Made by a program: the position numbers and the translations under genes. Below the pieces are notes generated by a model. It saw only the letters and a list, made by a program, of their open reading frames with translations. It ran no database searches and was not told the origin of the DNA. A DNA stretch of 64,000 bases from an uncultured Collinsella sp. (GTDB lineage: Bacteria; Actinomycetota; Coriobacteriia; Coriobacteriales; Coriobacteriaceae), in NCBI GenBank assembly GCA_902479075.1, contig CABSNK010000007.1:25389-89388 (forward strand). Direction: 5' to 3'. This document shows, one piece after another, positions 34,503-42,584 of this stretch; position 1 is the stretch's first letter, and each line of letters starts with the position of its first letter.

Positions 34503-35627
34503 ATGTCCCAGTACGATTACCTCGTTGTCGGCGCCGGCCTTTCGGGCGCCGTCTTTGCCAATGCCGCCAGGCGCGCCGGCAAGTCGGTCCTGGTCATCGA
34601 CCGCCGCGACCACATCGCCGGCAACATCTACACCGAGGACGTCGAGGGCATCCAGGTCCACCGCTACGGCGCGCATATCTTCCACACCTCCATGAAGGAC
34701 GTCTGGGACTACGTCAACCGCTTCGCGGAGTTCAACAACTACGTCAACTCGCCGGTCGCCAACTTCCACGGCAACATGTACAACATGCCCTTCAACATGA
34801 ACACCTTCGCCAAGATGTGGCCGGGCGTCGTCACGCCGGCAGACGCCAAGGCCAAGATCGCCGAGCAGGTGGCCGCCGAGAACATCGGCGAGCCGCAGAA
34901 CCTCGAGGAGCAGGCGCTGTCGCTCGTCGGCCGCGACATCTTTGAAACGCTCGTGAAGGGCTACACCGAGAAGCAGTGGGGCCGTGATTGCAAGGACCTG
35001 CCCGCGAGCATCATCAAGCGCCTCCCCTGCCGCTTTACCTACGACAACAACTACTTTAACGACCGCTACCAGGGCATCCCCATGGGCGGCTACACCAAGA
35101 TGGTCGCCAACATGCTCGAGGGCGTCGAGGTGCGCTGCGGCGTGGAGTACAAGGAGCTGGCCGCCGCCGAGCCCGATATCGCCGCCAAGACGATCTACTG
35201 CGGCCCCATCGACGCGTTCTACGACTTTAAGCTGGGCACACTCGAGTACCGTAGTCTGCGCTTTGAGACCGAGACGCTCGACGAGCAGGACCACCAGGGC
35301 GTGGCCGTGGTCAACTACACCGAGCGCGAGATCCCCTACACGCGCATCATCGAGCACAAACACTTTGAGTTCGGCACGCAGGACAAGACCGTCATCACGC
35401 GCGAGTACCCGGCCGACTGGAAGCCCGGCGACGAGCCCTACTACCCCATCAACGACGCCAAGAACGAGGCCCTGTACAAGCAGTACGAGGAGCTGGCGGC
35501 GCAGGAGGGCGACGTGATCTTTGCCGGTCGCCTGGGCGGCTACAAGTACTATGACATGGACAAGGCCATCGCCGCGGCCTTCGAGCTCGTCCGCAACGAG
35601 CTGGGCGTGGAGCCCACGGAGGCGTAA
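34503..35627 (+). CDS. glf: UDP-galactopyranose mutase
   Basis: FAD enzyme that interconverts UDP-galactopyranose and UDP-galactofuranose. The N-terminal FAD motif is YLVVGAGLSGAVFANAARRAGKSVLVIDRR. RYGAHIFHTSMKDVWDYVNRF, GYTEKQWGRDCKDLP, RFTYDNNYFNDRYQGIPMGGYT and the C-terminal FAGRLGGYKYYDMDKAIAAA are all family signatures. Length 374 aa; AAAGGAG precedes the ATG. It supplies donor for the two GlfT2-like enzymes encoded downstream. Confidence 0.96.
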   Translation: MSQYDYLVVGAGLSGAVFANAARRAGKSVLVIDRRDHIAGNIYTEDVEGIQVHRYGAHIFHTSMKDVWDYVNRFAEFNNYVNSPVANFHGNMYNMPFNMNTFAKMWPGVVTPADAKAKIAEQVAAENIGEPQNLEEQALSLVGRDIFETLVKGYTEKQWGRDCKDLPASIIKRLPCRFTYDNNYFNDRYQGIPMGGYTKMVANMLEGVEVRCGVEYKELAAAEPDIAAKTIYCGPIDAFYDFKLGTLEYRSLRFETETLDEQDHQGVAVVNYTEREIPYTRIIEHKHFEFGTQDKTVITREYPADWKPGDEPYYPINDAKNEALYKQYEELAAQEGDVIFAGRLGGYKYYDMDKAIAAAFELVRNELGVEPTEA

Positions 35628-35669
35628 GAGCCCAACAGCCAAAGGCTAATAGCCATTCTGGGATGTAGA

Positions 35670-35707
35670 AAGTCCGGTGCAGCATCGCTGCATCGGACTT
35701 ATTGTTG
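35670..35707 (+). terminator. Terminator after glf
   Basis: Arms AAGTCCGGTGCAGC (35670-35683) and GCTGCATCGGACTT (35687-35700), with one mismatch. They are followed by a modest U-rich ATTGTTG. Confidence 0.65.
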
Positions 35708-35734
35708 AGGGAGCACTGCACGCGCACGCGTCCC

Positions 35735-35768
35735 AAAAAGCAAAGACCCGGCACAATAACCGGGTCTT
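35735..35768 (-). terminator. Terminator after tRNA-Arg(TCT)
   Basis: Arms AAGACCCGG (35743-35751) and CCGGGTCTT (35760-35768). The leftward direction ends in TGCTTTTT. Confidence 0.8.
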
Positions 35769-35779
35769 CAAAAACTCTC

Positions 35780-35856
35780 TGGTGCTCCATGGCGGATTCG
35801 AACCGTCGACCTTGGGATTAGAAGTCCCCTGCTCTATCCAACTGAGCTAATGGAGC
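35780..35856 (-). tRNA. tRNA-Arg (anticodon TCT)
   Basis: Acceptor GCTCCAT/ATGGAGC, D-arm AGCTCAGTTGGATAGAGC, anticodon loop CTTCTAA (TCT) on a GGGGA/TCCC-type stem, T-arm GGTTCGAATCC. CCA is encoded. It sits at the border between glf and the ABC exporter genes. Confidence 0.93.
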
Positions 35857-35910
35857 ATAATAGCCGCACGTCCAAGCGGGTACAAGTTCATACGGCTAAT
35901 AAATTATAAC

Positions 35911-36678
35911 CTACTTGAACTGGTCATGGTACGCCTTGCAGACCTCGTCCACGGGACCATCCATGCGCAGGTCACCCTTCTCGATCCATACGGCACGCTG
36001 GCAAATGCGCTCAACCTGCTCCATGGAGTGAGAAACGAATAAGACCGTGACGTCACCACTCTCGATAAAGTGCTGAATGCGACGCTCGCACTTCTGCTGG
36101 AAAAAGACATCGCCAACAGAAAGCGTCTCATCGACGATTAGGATATCGGGCTCGGTAATCGTGGCGATAGCAAAGGCAATGCGCGCAACCATACCCGAAG
36201 AGAAGTTCTTCAAGGGCATGCCAACGAAGTCTTTAAGCTCAGCGAACTCAATGATCTCGTCAAAACTAGCGTCGATAAACTCCTTGGTATAGCCAAGCAG
36301 CGCACCGTTCAGATAGATATTCTCACGCGCGGTAAGCTCAGGGTCAAAGCCGGCACCGAGCTCAATCAGCGGCGCAATATTGCCATGGACCTTAACCTCG
36401 CCTTCGCTGGGCTCCAAAACGCCAGCGATGATCTTGAGCATCGTGGACTTACCGGAACCGTTAGTACCAACAAGGCCTACGACCTCGCCGCGATGCACAT
36501 CAAACGAAATGTGCTTAAGCGCACGGAACTCCTCAAAGAACAGCTCGTGCTTGGCGAGCTTAATAAAGTACTCCTTGAGGTTTGTAAGCGACTCAGACGC
36601 CATATTAAAGATCATGGTGACGTCTTTGACCTCAACAGCAAGGGGCTGCTTGCTGTAATCAATAGCAGATTCAGTCAT
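35911..36678 (-). CDS. Polysaccharide ABC exporter, ATP-binding subunit (Wzt/TagH-like)
   Basis: The start at 36678 (MTESAIDYS) has AAGGAG upstream; 255 aa. Walker A GTNGSGKST, signature NFSSGMVARIAFAIA and Walker B ILIVDETLSVGD match the ABC-2 polysaccharide, O-antigen and teichoic-acid exporter class, including the N-terminal LFFEEFRALKHISFDVHRGEVVGLVG. It lacks the long C-terminal glycan-binding domain of some Wzt proteins. It lies 12 nt after its permease. With glf and the GlfT2-like enzymes nearby, the likely cargo is a galactofuranose-containing polymer. Confidence 0.9.
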   Translation of the reverse strand: MTESAIDYSKQPLAVEVKDVTMIFNMASESLTNLKEYFIKLAKHELFFEEFRALKHISFDVHRGEVVGLVGTNGSGKSTMLKIIAGVLEPSEGEVKVHGNIAPLIELGAGFDPELTARENIYLNGALLGYTKEFIDASFDEIIEFAELKDFVGMPLKNFSSGMVARIAFAIATITEPDILIVDETLSVGDVFFQQKCERRIQHFIESGDVTVLFVSHSMEQVERICQRAVWIEKGDLRMDGPVDEVCKAYHDQFK

Positions 36679-36690
36679 GAACAGCACTCC

Positions 36691-37536
36691 TTAGATGTAG
36701 AGAATAAACTTGTGCTCGGTCTTATGAAATACGGTATAGCCAATAGCAAGAGCAAGAATAGCCCAGGCAACACATAAGCCGAACGTAAGCGCAGAAGGCA
36801 CGGTATTGAACAGGAAGATATCACGCATAAACTGGAGATAGTTGTACATGGGATTCACAACCACCAGCACCTGGATCCAATGTGCCATTTGGCTAATGTA
36901 ATCGGTCGTCCAGAAAATAGGCGTCAGATACATCCAGGCCGTGATAACAACGGTCCACAGGTGCATAACGTCGCGGAAAAAGACCGCCAGCGCCGACAGC
37001 ATCATGCCCAAGCCCATGCAGAAACACATAAGCAACAGCAAGCAAACCGGCAGCAGAATTAAATGCCAGGTAGGGACAACACGGAAAAAGAGCATAACAA
37101 GGGCGACGGCAACCAAAGAGAAGGAAAAGTTGACAAGAGAAAACAGCACCTTCTGCACCGGAAACACCCAGCGATGGACCTTAACCTTCTTAAGCAGAGA
37201 AGACGCCCAAATGATGGACATGAGCGCCTGGTTCGTCGATTCGGACATGACGGAGAACGTTACGTTACCGACAATCAGGTAAAGCGGATACAACTCGGGG
37301 GTAACAGAGCCATTACGGCCTTGCGCGAAGATTGTCGAAAACACAATCGACATAACAATCATCATCAGCAGCGGGTTAAGCACGGACCACGCCACACCCA
37401 GAACACTGCGACGATATTTAATCTTAAAATCTTTGGTGACAAGCTGCTTAAGAATGAACTTGTCCTTTTCAAAATCATTTTTAGCGTGAGAGGCCGGTTT
37501 AGCCACCGCTTTCTGACTCTCTACGTTGTCAGCCAC
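36691..37536 (-). CDS. Polysaccharide ABC exporter, permease subunit (Wzm/TagG-like)
   Basis: ABC-2 type permease, 281 aa from a GTG at 37536 with AAGGAG seven bases upstream; a longer frame from 37605 has no site. Hallmarks: FILKQLVTKDFKIKYRRSVLGVAWSVLNPLLMMIVMSIVF near the N-terminus and six hydrophobic segments, ending with VFHKTEHKFILYI. It is co-transcribed with the ATPase gene and divergent from the glycosyltransferase at 37698. Confidence 0.9.
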   Translation of the reverse strand: MADNVESQKAVAKPASHAKNDFEKDKFILKQLVTKDFKIKYRRSVLGVAWSVLNPLLMMIVMSIVFSTIFAQGRNGSVTPELYPLYLIVGNVTFSVMSESTNQALMSIIWASSLLKKVKVHRWVFPVQKVLFSLVNFSFSLVAVALVMLFFRVVPTWHLILLPVCLLLLMCFCMGLGMMLSALAVFFRDVMHLWTVVITAWMYLTPIFWTTDYISQMAHWIQVLVVVNPMYNYLQFMRDIFLFNTVPSALTFGLCVAWAILALAIGYTVFHKTEHKFILYI

Positions 37537-37658
37537 GGACCATCTCCTTGTCTCGTAAAACATAACAGTGGAAAGTATAGCCCTCCCGCGCAGACGATTA
37601 CCCACCGCAACAAATTTGGAGAACTAACCCATATCTAAGCAAAGGGACGAGCGATAGG

Positions 37659-37664
37659 TATACT
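37659..37664 (+). promoter_or_regulatory. -10 element of the 37.7-kb glycosyltransferase
   Basis: TATACT, 33 bases upstream of the ATG; a strong AAAGGAGG site lies between them. The -35 is poor. Confidence 0.4.
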
Positions 37665-37697
37665 TTCGACCAGCTGAGTCATTAAAGGAGGTCCTAC

Positions 37698-38627
37698 ATG
37701 GACTATTCGAATACCGCCGTCATAATCCCTTGCTACAACGAAGCGCTGACGATTGGCAAAGTTGTCGACGATTTCCATCGAGAGCTACCCGGTGCAATAG
37801 TCTACGTTTACGACAACAACTCGTCCGACGACACTACGCAAATCGCCAAGCACCACGGGGCTACGGTGCGCCACGAGCCCAGGCAGGGCAAAGGCAACGT
37901 GTGCCGCCAAATGTTCCGCGATGTCGATGCCGAATGCTACTTGATGGTCGACGGCGACGATACCTACCCCGCCGAAGCCGCCAAATCGCTCTGTGAGCCC
38001 ATCCTTAACGGCGAAGCAGATATGACCGTTGGCGATCGCCTGTCAAACGGCACCTATGCCGAAGAGAATAAACGAGCCTTTCACGGCTTTGGCAACAACC
38101 TTGTTCGTGCGATGATCAAATGGATTTACGGCTACAGCTTTGACGACGTGATGACCGGCTACCGAGCCATGAGCAAACCCTTCGTCAAGACCTTCCCCGT
38201 TTTGAGTGAGGGCTTCCAGATCGAAACCGAGCTCTCAATCCACGCCGTCGATCACCGCTGGCGAATTCAAGACGTACCGGTGGAGTATCGTGATCGCCCT
38301 GCCGGCTCCGAGTCCAAGCTCAACACAATTAGCGACGGTATTAAAGTCATAGCAATGATTGGAACGCTCTTTAAAGACTATCGTCCGCTCAAGTTCTTTA
38401 GTCTTATCGCGATGATCTTTGCCATCATAGGGCTCGCCCTCGGTATACCAATCGTCGCAGAGTACATCCAGACCGGATTAGTCCCTCGCTTCCCCACCGC
38501 AATGCTCGCCGTCTCGTTCATGTTCTTATGCGGGCTAAGCCTGGCAACGGGGCTCATTCTCGACTCGGTTGCGAAGGTAGAACGAAAGCAATGGGAGCTA
38601 CAAGCCTATAAAACCTATTCGAAATAA
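37698..38627 (+). CDS. GT2 glycosyltransferase, polyprenyl-phosphate sugar synthase type
   Basis: GT-A domain (about 1-230) with VIIPCYNEALTIGKVV, VDGDDTYPAEAA (the DxD-like motif) and the acceptor-region signature DVMTGYRAMSKPFVKTFPVLSEGFQIETELSIHA. Two C-terminal transmembrane helices follow (FFSLIAMIFAIIGLALGIP and MLAVSFMFLCGLSLATGLI). This is the dolichol-phosphate mannose/glucose synthase architecture. It would charge a lipid carrier with a single sugar for use outside the membrane, for example by the GT-C-like protein at 42585. Confidence 0.85.
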   Translation: MDYSNTAVIIPCYNEALTIGKVVDDFHRELPGAIVYVYDNNSSDDTTQIAKHHGATVRHEPRQGKGNVCRQMFRDVDAECYLMVDGDDTYPAEAAKSLCEPILNGEADMTVGDRLSNGTYAEENKRAFHGFGNNLVRAMIKWIYGYSFDDVMTGYRAMSKPFVKTFPVLSEGFQIETELSIHAVDHRWRIQDVPVEYRDRPAGSESKLNTISDGIKVIAMIGTLFKDYRPLKFFSLIAMIFAIIGLALGIPIVAEYIQTGLVPRFPTAMLAVSFMFLCGLSLATGLILDSVAKVERKQWELQAYKTYSK

Positions 38628-38660
38628 GAAGAGGTCCGGACTTAATCCGGACCTCATCTT
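38626..38660. terminator. Bidirectional terminator between convergent genes
   Basis: Arms of 15 bp (14 paired; AGGTCCGGA/TCCGGACCT core) flank the loop CTTAA. They overlap the ends of both neighbouring genes. Confidence 0.8.
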
Positions 38661-40503
38661 ATTTAAGACCCAAATACTGTTCCCAGAACTCTCGCGAAGT
38701 CATGTACGGCATGGCATCTTTCCATGCCCCCCTGACATTCTTGCCTTCTTTACGATATCGCTCCATCAGTTCGTGCTCTCGGCGGCGAATACTCTTAAAC
38801 CGCGCTCGGTCCATCGTGCGGACCGACCCCTTCTCGCGGGTCGGATCAAGAAAGACCAGCGTCTTGCAACGCGTCGAATTGCCTTCAAGCGTACAGCTGC
38901 CATTCTTAACTGCATAGCCGGGCTTACCGCGCAACAGTGCATCGGGAAGATAGTGCTTGTCGTAAGGAATAGATCTCCAGTACTTCATAAACTTCGAAGG
39001 ATGGGATTCCAGATTAACATTAGCGAGCACTTGCTCCGTAACCCCGGCCTTGCGAAGAAGCTCTGGATCCATTTCGGAAACAGGAATCAGCTTTTCGTTT
39101 AACTTACCCTTGCCGATCATCGCCGCGGCGCCATCAAGCTTCTGGAGATACTCAGGGCCACGCAGATAATCCTCAAAGCCATCGAGAATAAACTCGGCAG
39201 CCTGATAGTCCATATCGCGCAAGTTCTGACGCACCCCTCGCTGAATACGAAGGACAAACATCTTCTCATCAGCACAATCATCGAGAGCAATCATGGCAAA
39301 GAAGTTACGGAAGTACTGGTAGCAATCAACCGAAGCGCGGAAACGCCCCTCAAAGCTTGCATGCCACACGCAAATGCAATTCATGGTCATGTAGACAGGC
39401 TTATTGCGCATGCCAAACTCAACGTCGTCGCAGCGAATAAAGAAAGGCATGGGAAAGCCGTTCTTTTCGATAGCCTTCACCGGAACGCAGCTATACCACC
39501 AGGCTCCGTAAGCCTGGTCAACCTCGACGTTTGTACGTTCGTTTTCGAGGATATCGGACAGCTTGCCAACATTCAGATCCTCTTTTACGCGACGATAGGC
39601 GCCAGAAGAAGCCACATATGAAACATCTTCGAACTGGCGGGTGGGATCTTCCATCGAAAGCATGGCACCGTTAATAAAGGCATCCTTATATTTGCCTTTA
39701 GCAAGAGAGAGGAGATTGAACGTACGAATCAAACTCTCGGGCATGATGGAAACATCATCGTCCATCAAAATGATATGGGTGAACTGACCAGGAGTTTCAG
39801 TGGCTGCCATCATTCCGCGCGAAAAACCTCCTGAGCCACCCGTGTTGGGATTCGGGAGCACGGTAACCAACTCGTCAGATAGTGCCGCGGAATCGAGGGT
39901 CTGCCCATTATCGACAACAAACATGTGGAAGTGGTCGTGGATTGGGCCGTCCTCTTTTGAGATGCCGGTTTTAACGAGATCGATGTTGGGAATGATATAT
40001 TTCTCATTTTTAAACGTTGTCGTAGACAAAGCGAGGTCAACACGATTTACCTCGTCCTCATCCACAGTTGCGGTATAACAGCCCTTAACCAAAGTCGCGG
40101 TAGTCGATTCCACGGAGGATATAGAGAATCCAATAAGGTCAAAATTCTCCAAACAGACACTAATGGCCAACGAACTCGGTCCATTCTCAGTAGAAAAAGG
40201 GGCCTGTTTAATTTGTACTGGATCGAGTGACCCATGTTCTACGCCATAAATGCGCACAAGCCCCGATCCATCAAGAACCAAATTCAGACAGACCTCATCG
40301 AGCTGCGCGTATTGTCTCCATTTCAAAGCGGATAATCCGTTGACATACGTCATAAAGTCAACGGTTCCATCTATCTGCAAGCAGCCCCCCGGAAGGGTGC
40401 GCACAATGCCGCCGCGTTCAACCCGATAATAGAGCTCCGAGTGGGAAATCGCGTGGTCATCAACGCAGCGCACTATGTTGGCTAACTTATAATTAAGTTT
40501 CAA
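38659..40503 (-). CDS. GlfT2-like galactofuranosyltransferase (paralogue 1)
   Basis: A 614-aa GT2-fold enzyme with the architecture of mycobacterial GlfT2: an N-terminal beta-barrel (about 1-155), a GT-A domain and a helical C-terminus. Catalytic features: DDD at 248-250 in ILMDDDVS, a second acidic pair in RCDDVEFG, and WH in CICVWHASFEG. The NPNTGGSGGFSRGM segment also matches. It should polymerise galactofuranose on a lipid acceptor; linkage is unknown. It is divergent from paralogue 2. Confidence 0.85.
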   Translation of the reverse strand: MKLNYKLANIVRCVDDHAISHSELYYRVERGGIVRTLPGGCLQIDGTVDFMTYVNGLSALKWRQYAQLDEVCLNLVLDGSGLVRIYGVEHGSLDPVQIKQAPFSTENGPSSLAISVCLENFDLIGFSISSVESTTATLVKGCYTATVDEDEVNRVDLALSTTTFKNEKYIIPNIDLVKTGISKEDGPIHDHFHMFVVDNGQTLDSAALSDELVTVLPNPNTGGSGGFSRGMMAATETPGQFTHIILMDDDVSIMPESLIRTFNLLSLAKGKYKDAFINGAMLSMEDPTRQFEDVSYVASSGAYRRVKEDLNVGKLSDILENERTNVEVDQAYGAWWYSCVPVKAIEKNGFPMPFFIRCDDVEFGMRNKPVYMTMNCICVWHASFEGRFRASVDCYQYFRNFFAMIALDDCADEKMFVLRIQRGVRQNLRDMDYQAAEFILDGFEDYLRGPEYLQKLDGAAAMIGKGKLNEKLIPVSEMDPELLRKAGVTEQVLANVNLESHPSKFMKYWRSIPYDKHYLPDALLRGKPGYAVKNGSCTLEGNSTRCKTLVFLDPTREKGSVRTMDRARFKSIRRREHELMERYRKEGKNVRGAWKDAMPYMTSREFWEQYLGLK

Positions 40504-40632
40504 AATAAACTCCCATACTTACCTTCAAGAAGATACAAGCAATCACATTATCGCCTAAATTGACTGTAAGTCGCACACCTCTGCAGGCATCTTCAACACC
40601 TTATGGAAAATGTGAAACATCGCGTATGTCTA

Positions 40633-40638
40633 TATAAT
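40633..40638 (+). promoter_or_regulatory. -10 element for GlfT2-like paralogue 2
   Basis: A perfect TATAAT, 35 bases before the ATG at 40673; TGTGAA 16 bp upstream could be a weak -35. Confidence 0.45.
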
Positions 40639-40672
40639 GAATCAAGATTATTTACAAGAAATGGAGATTTAA

Positions 40673-42544
40673 ATGCCCCTGATGAAGTTCGCGAATGTAC
40701 TCTTGGAGCACAACGCACGCGCGGTCAATTATCCCTCTTTGTATTGTCGTTCAACTGAACCCGTTGTCTTTCTTCCCGATAGTGATGCCTGGGAGCTCCA
40801 CGGAGAAGGCGAATATGACTTCAGCACTTATTTCAACGCGCTTTCGATTAATAAACTCAATACTTATACAAACGCGCAAAAGTATTATTTGCACCTCGAA
40901 CTTAAGGGTGCTTCGTGCGAGGTAGTGCAAACGACCTCTGATAGATTCTCATCTAGTCCGATTGTTCTTGATGCAACAAAAAGAACCGTAGAGAAATCCG
41001 ACTCCTTTACCGCCCTAGATATCGAATTAACGACGAATAAAGATACGATACTGGTCGGGTTTATCATTCGCACCACGGGTCCTGTACAAATTAAAAACAG
41101 CTATTACTCGGTCTCGACCGATCAACCGCTAAAAGAAATTGAGCTTGTCTTAGCGACTACGACATTTAAGAAAGAGAAGTACATCACATCAAATATCGAC
41201 TTAGTAAAGTCGGAGATTCTTGATAGCGCTGATCCAATCGCCGACCACTTTAATATGCACGTAATAGATAATGGCAGAACGCTCGATTCATCAGCCTTGG
41301 AAAACGAACACGTCCACATTCATCCCAACCAGAACGTTGGTGGCGCAGGCGGCTTCACTTACGGAATGATTCTTGCCAAGGAGCAGAAACCGAAAGCAAC
41401 TCACGTTCTACTTATGGACGATGACGTGGCCGTATCTCCGGAGAGCATCAAGAGAACTTATAACCTGCTAAGGATAGTGAACAAAGACTATTCCGAAGCG
41501 ATGATTAGCGGCGCGATGCTTAATTACGGCATTGCAGATCAACAGTGGGAAGACACTGGCTATATGACTCCCCTCGGCTCTTTCTCCCCCGCAAAACAGC
41601 CCTTATACCTATCCCGTTTTGAAGACATTGTTTATAACGAGACGTTTAGAATCCCTAAAAACATTCGAGACACCAACGCCCGTTACGCGGCATGGTGGTA
41701 CTGCTGTATACCGATAAGCACAATTGAAGAGAACGGATTGCCACTTCCCTACTTTGTTAGATGTGACGATGCAGAGTACGGCGTTCGATGCAATAAACCC
41801 TTTATGACGATGAACAGCATCTGCATCTGGCATGAAAGTTTCCATGTTAGATACAACGCGGCAGTTGAGCGCTACCAAACAACGAGGAACACGCTTATTG
41901 CCAAATTCACCACTGGATTCGGAGCAAACTCTGATTTCATGTACGAATTAAAAAATAACGTTCGACTCGAGCTCAAAAAGTATGGTTATAAAAATGCCAG
42001 CTTAGTTCTTGATGCATTCGAGGACTTCATGAAAGGACCCGATTTCTATAGCGAAATCGGAATTGCCGAGAAAACGTTCATGGAAGCAAACAAGAAGAAG
42101 GAAGCAATGGTTCCCTTCAGCGAGCTAGAGAGACAAGCTCGCGAGATTGGAATTGAAGACTTTTCCATTGATGATATTGATAGACAATTGATTGCGGGAG
42201 ACAAGCCACGATCGATTTCGCAAAGACTGATTGATTTTATTACCGATAATAAACAAAGGATACTAACCGGAGATGGTTCTGGATTTGCAGTCATACCTGT
42301 ACACGGTTGGGAATATCCCGCCGGAGCAATCCGGGGGAAAAAGTACCTTATCGTTATTGACTGGTACAACCGAATGGGATGCATAAGGACAAAAGACGCC
42401 GAGAAGTACGCCAAACTTCTTAAGCGCTACAAAGCCGATGTTAAACAATATAAGAAATGTGAGAAAGAACTCGCTGAAGCCTACTCTAATAGCAGACCAA
42501 TCGTCACATCAGACGAGTTTTGGAAAAGATATCTAGGAATCTAG
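40673..42544 (+). CDS. GlfT2-like galactofuranosyltransferase (paralogue 2)
   Basis: A 623-aa protein, clearly a homologue of the divergent gene at 38659, sharing the N-terminal barrel, LATTTFKKEKYITSNIDLVK, NQNVGGAGGFTYGM, DDD at 249-251, RCDDAEYG and IWHESFHVRYN. Both acidic sites and the His are intact. The gene is visibly poorer in GC than the operons left of it, so it was probably acquired separately. Two paralogues suggest alternating linkages or two successive polymerisation steps. The membrane gene at 42585 follows after 40 nt. Confidence 0.85.
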   Translation: MPLMKFANVLLEHNARAVNYPSLYCRSTEPVVFLPDSDAWELHGEGEYDFSTYFNALSINKLNTYTNAQKYYLHLELKGASCEVVQTTSDRFSSSPIVLDATKRTVEKSDSFTALDIELTTNKDTILVGFIIRTTGPVQIKNSYYSVSTDQPLKEIELVLATTTFKKEKYITSNIDLVKSEILDSADPIADHFNMHVIDNGRTLDSSALENEHVHIHPNQNVGGAGGFTYGMILAKEQKPKATHVLLMDDDVAVSPESIKRTYNLLRIVNKDYSEAMISGAMLNYGIADQQWEDTGYMTPLGSFSPAKQPLYLSRFEDIVYNETFRIPKNIRDTNARYAAWWYCCIPISTIEENGLPLPYFVRCDDAEYGVRCNKPFMTMNSICIWHESFHVRYNAAVERYQTTRNTLIAKFTTGFGANSDFMYELKNNVRLELKKYGYKNASLVLDAFEDFMKGPDFYSEIGIAEKTFMEANKKKEAMVPFSELERQAREIGIEDFSIDDIDRQLIAGDKPRSISQRLIDFITDNKQRILTGDGSGFAVIPVHGWEYPAGAIRGKKYLIVIDWYNRMGCIRTKDAEKYAKLLKRYKADVKQYKKCEKELAEAYSNSRPIVTSDEFWKRYLGI

Positions 42545-42584
42545 ATCTGTCAATTATGCTGATCCTCTAGCTGATTGGACTTTC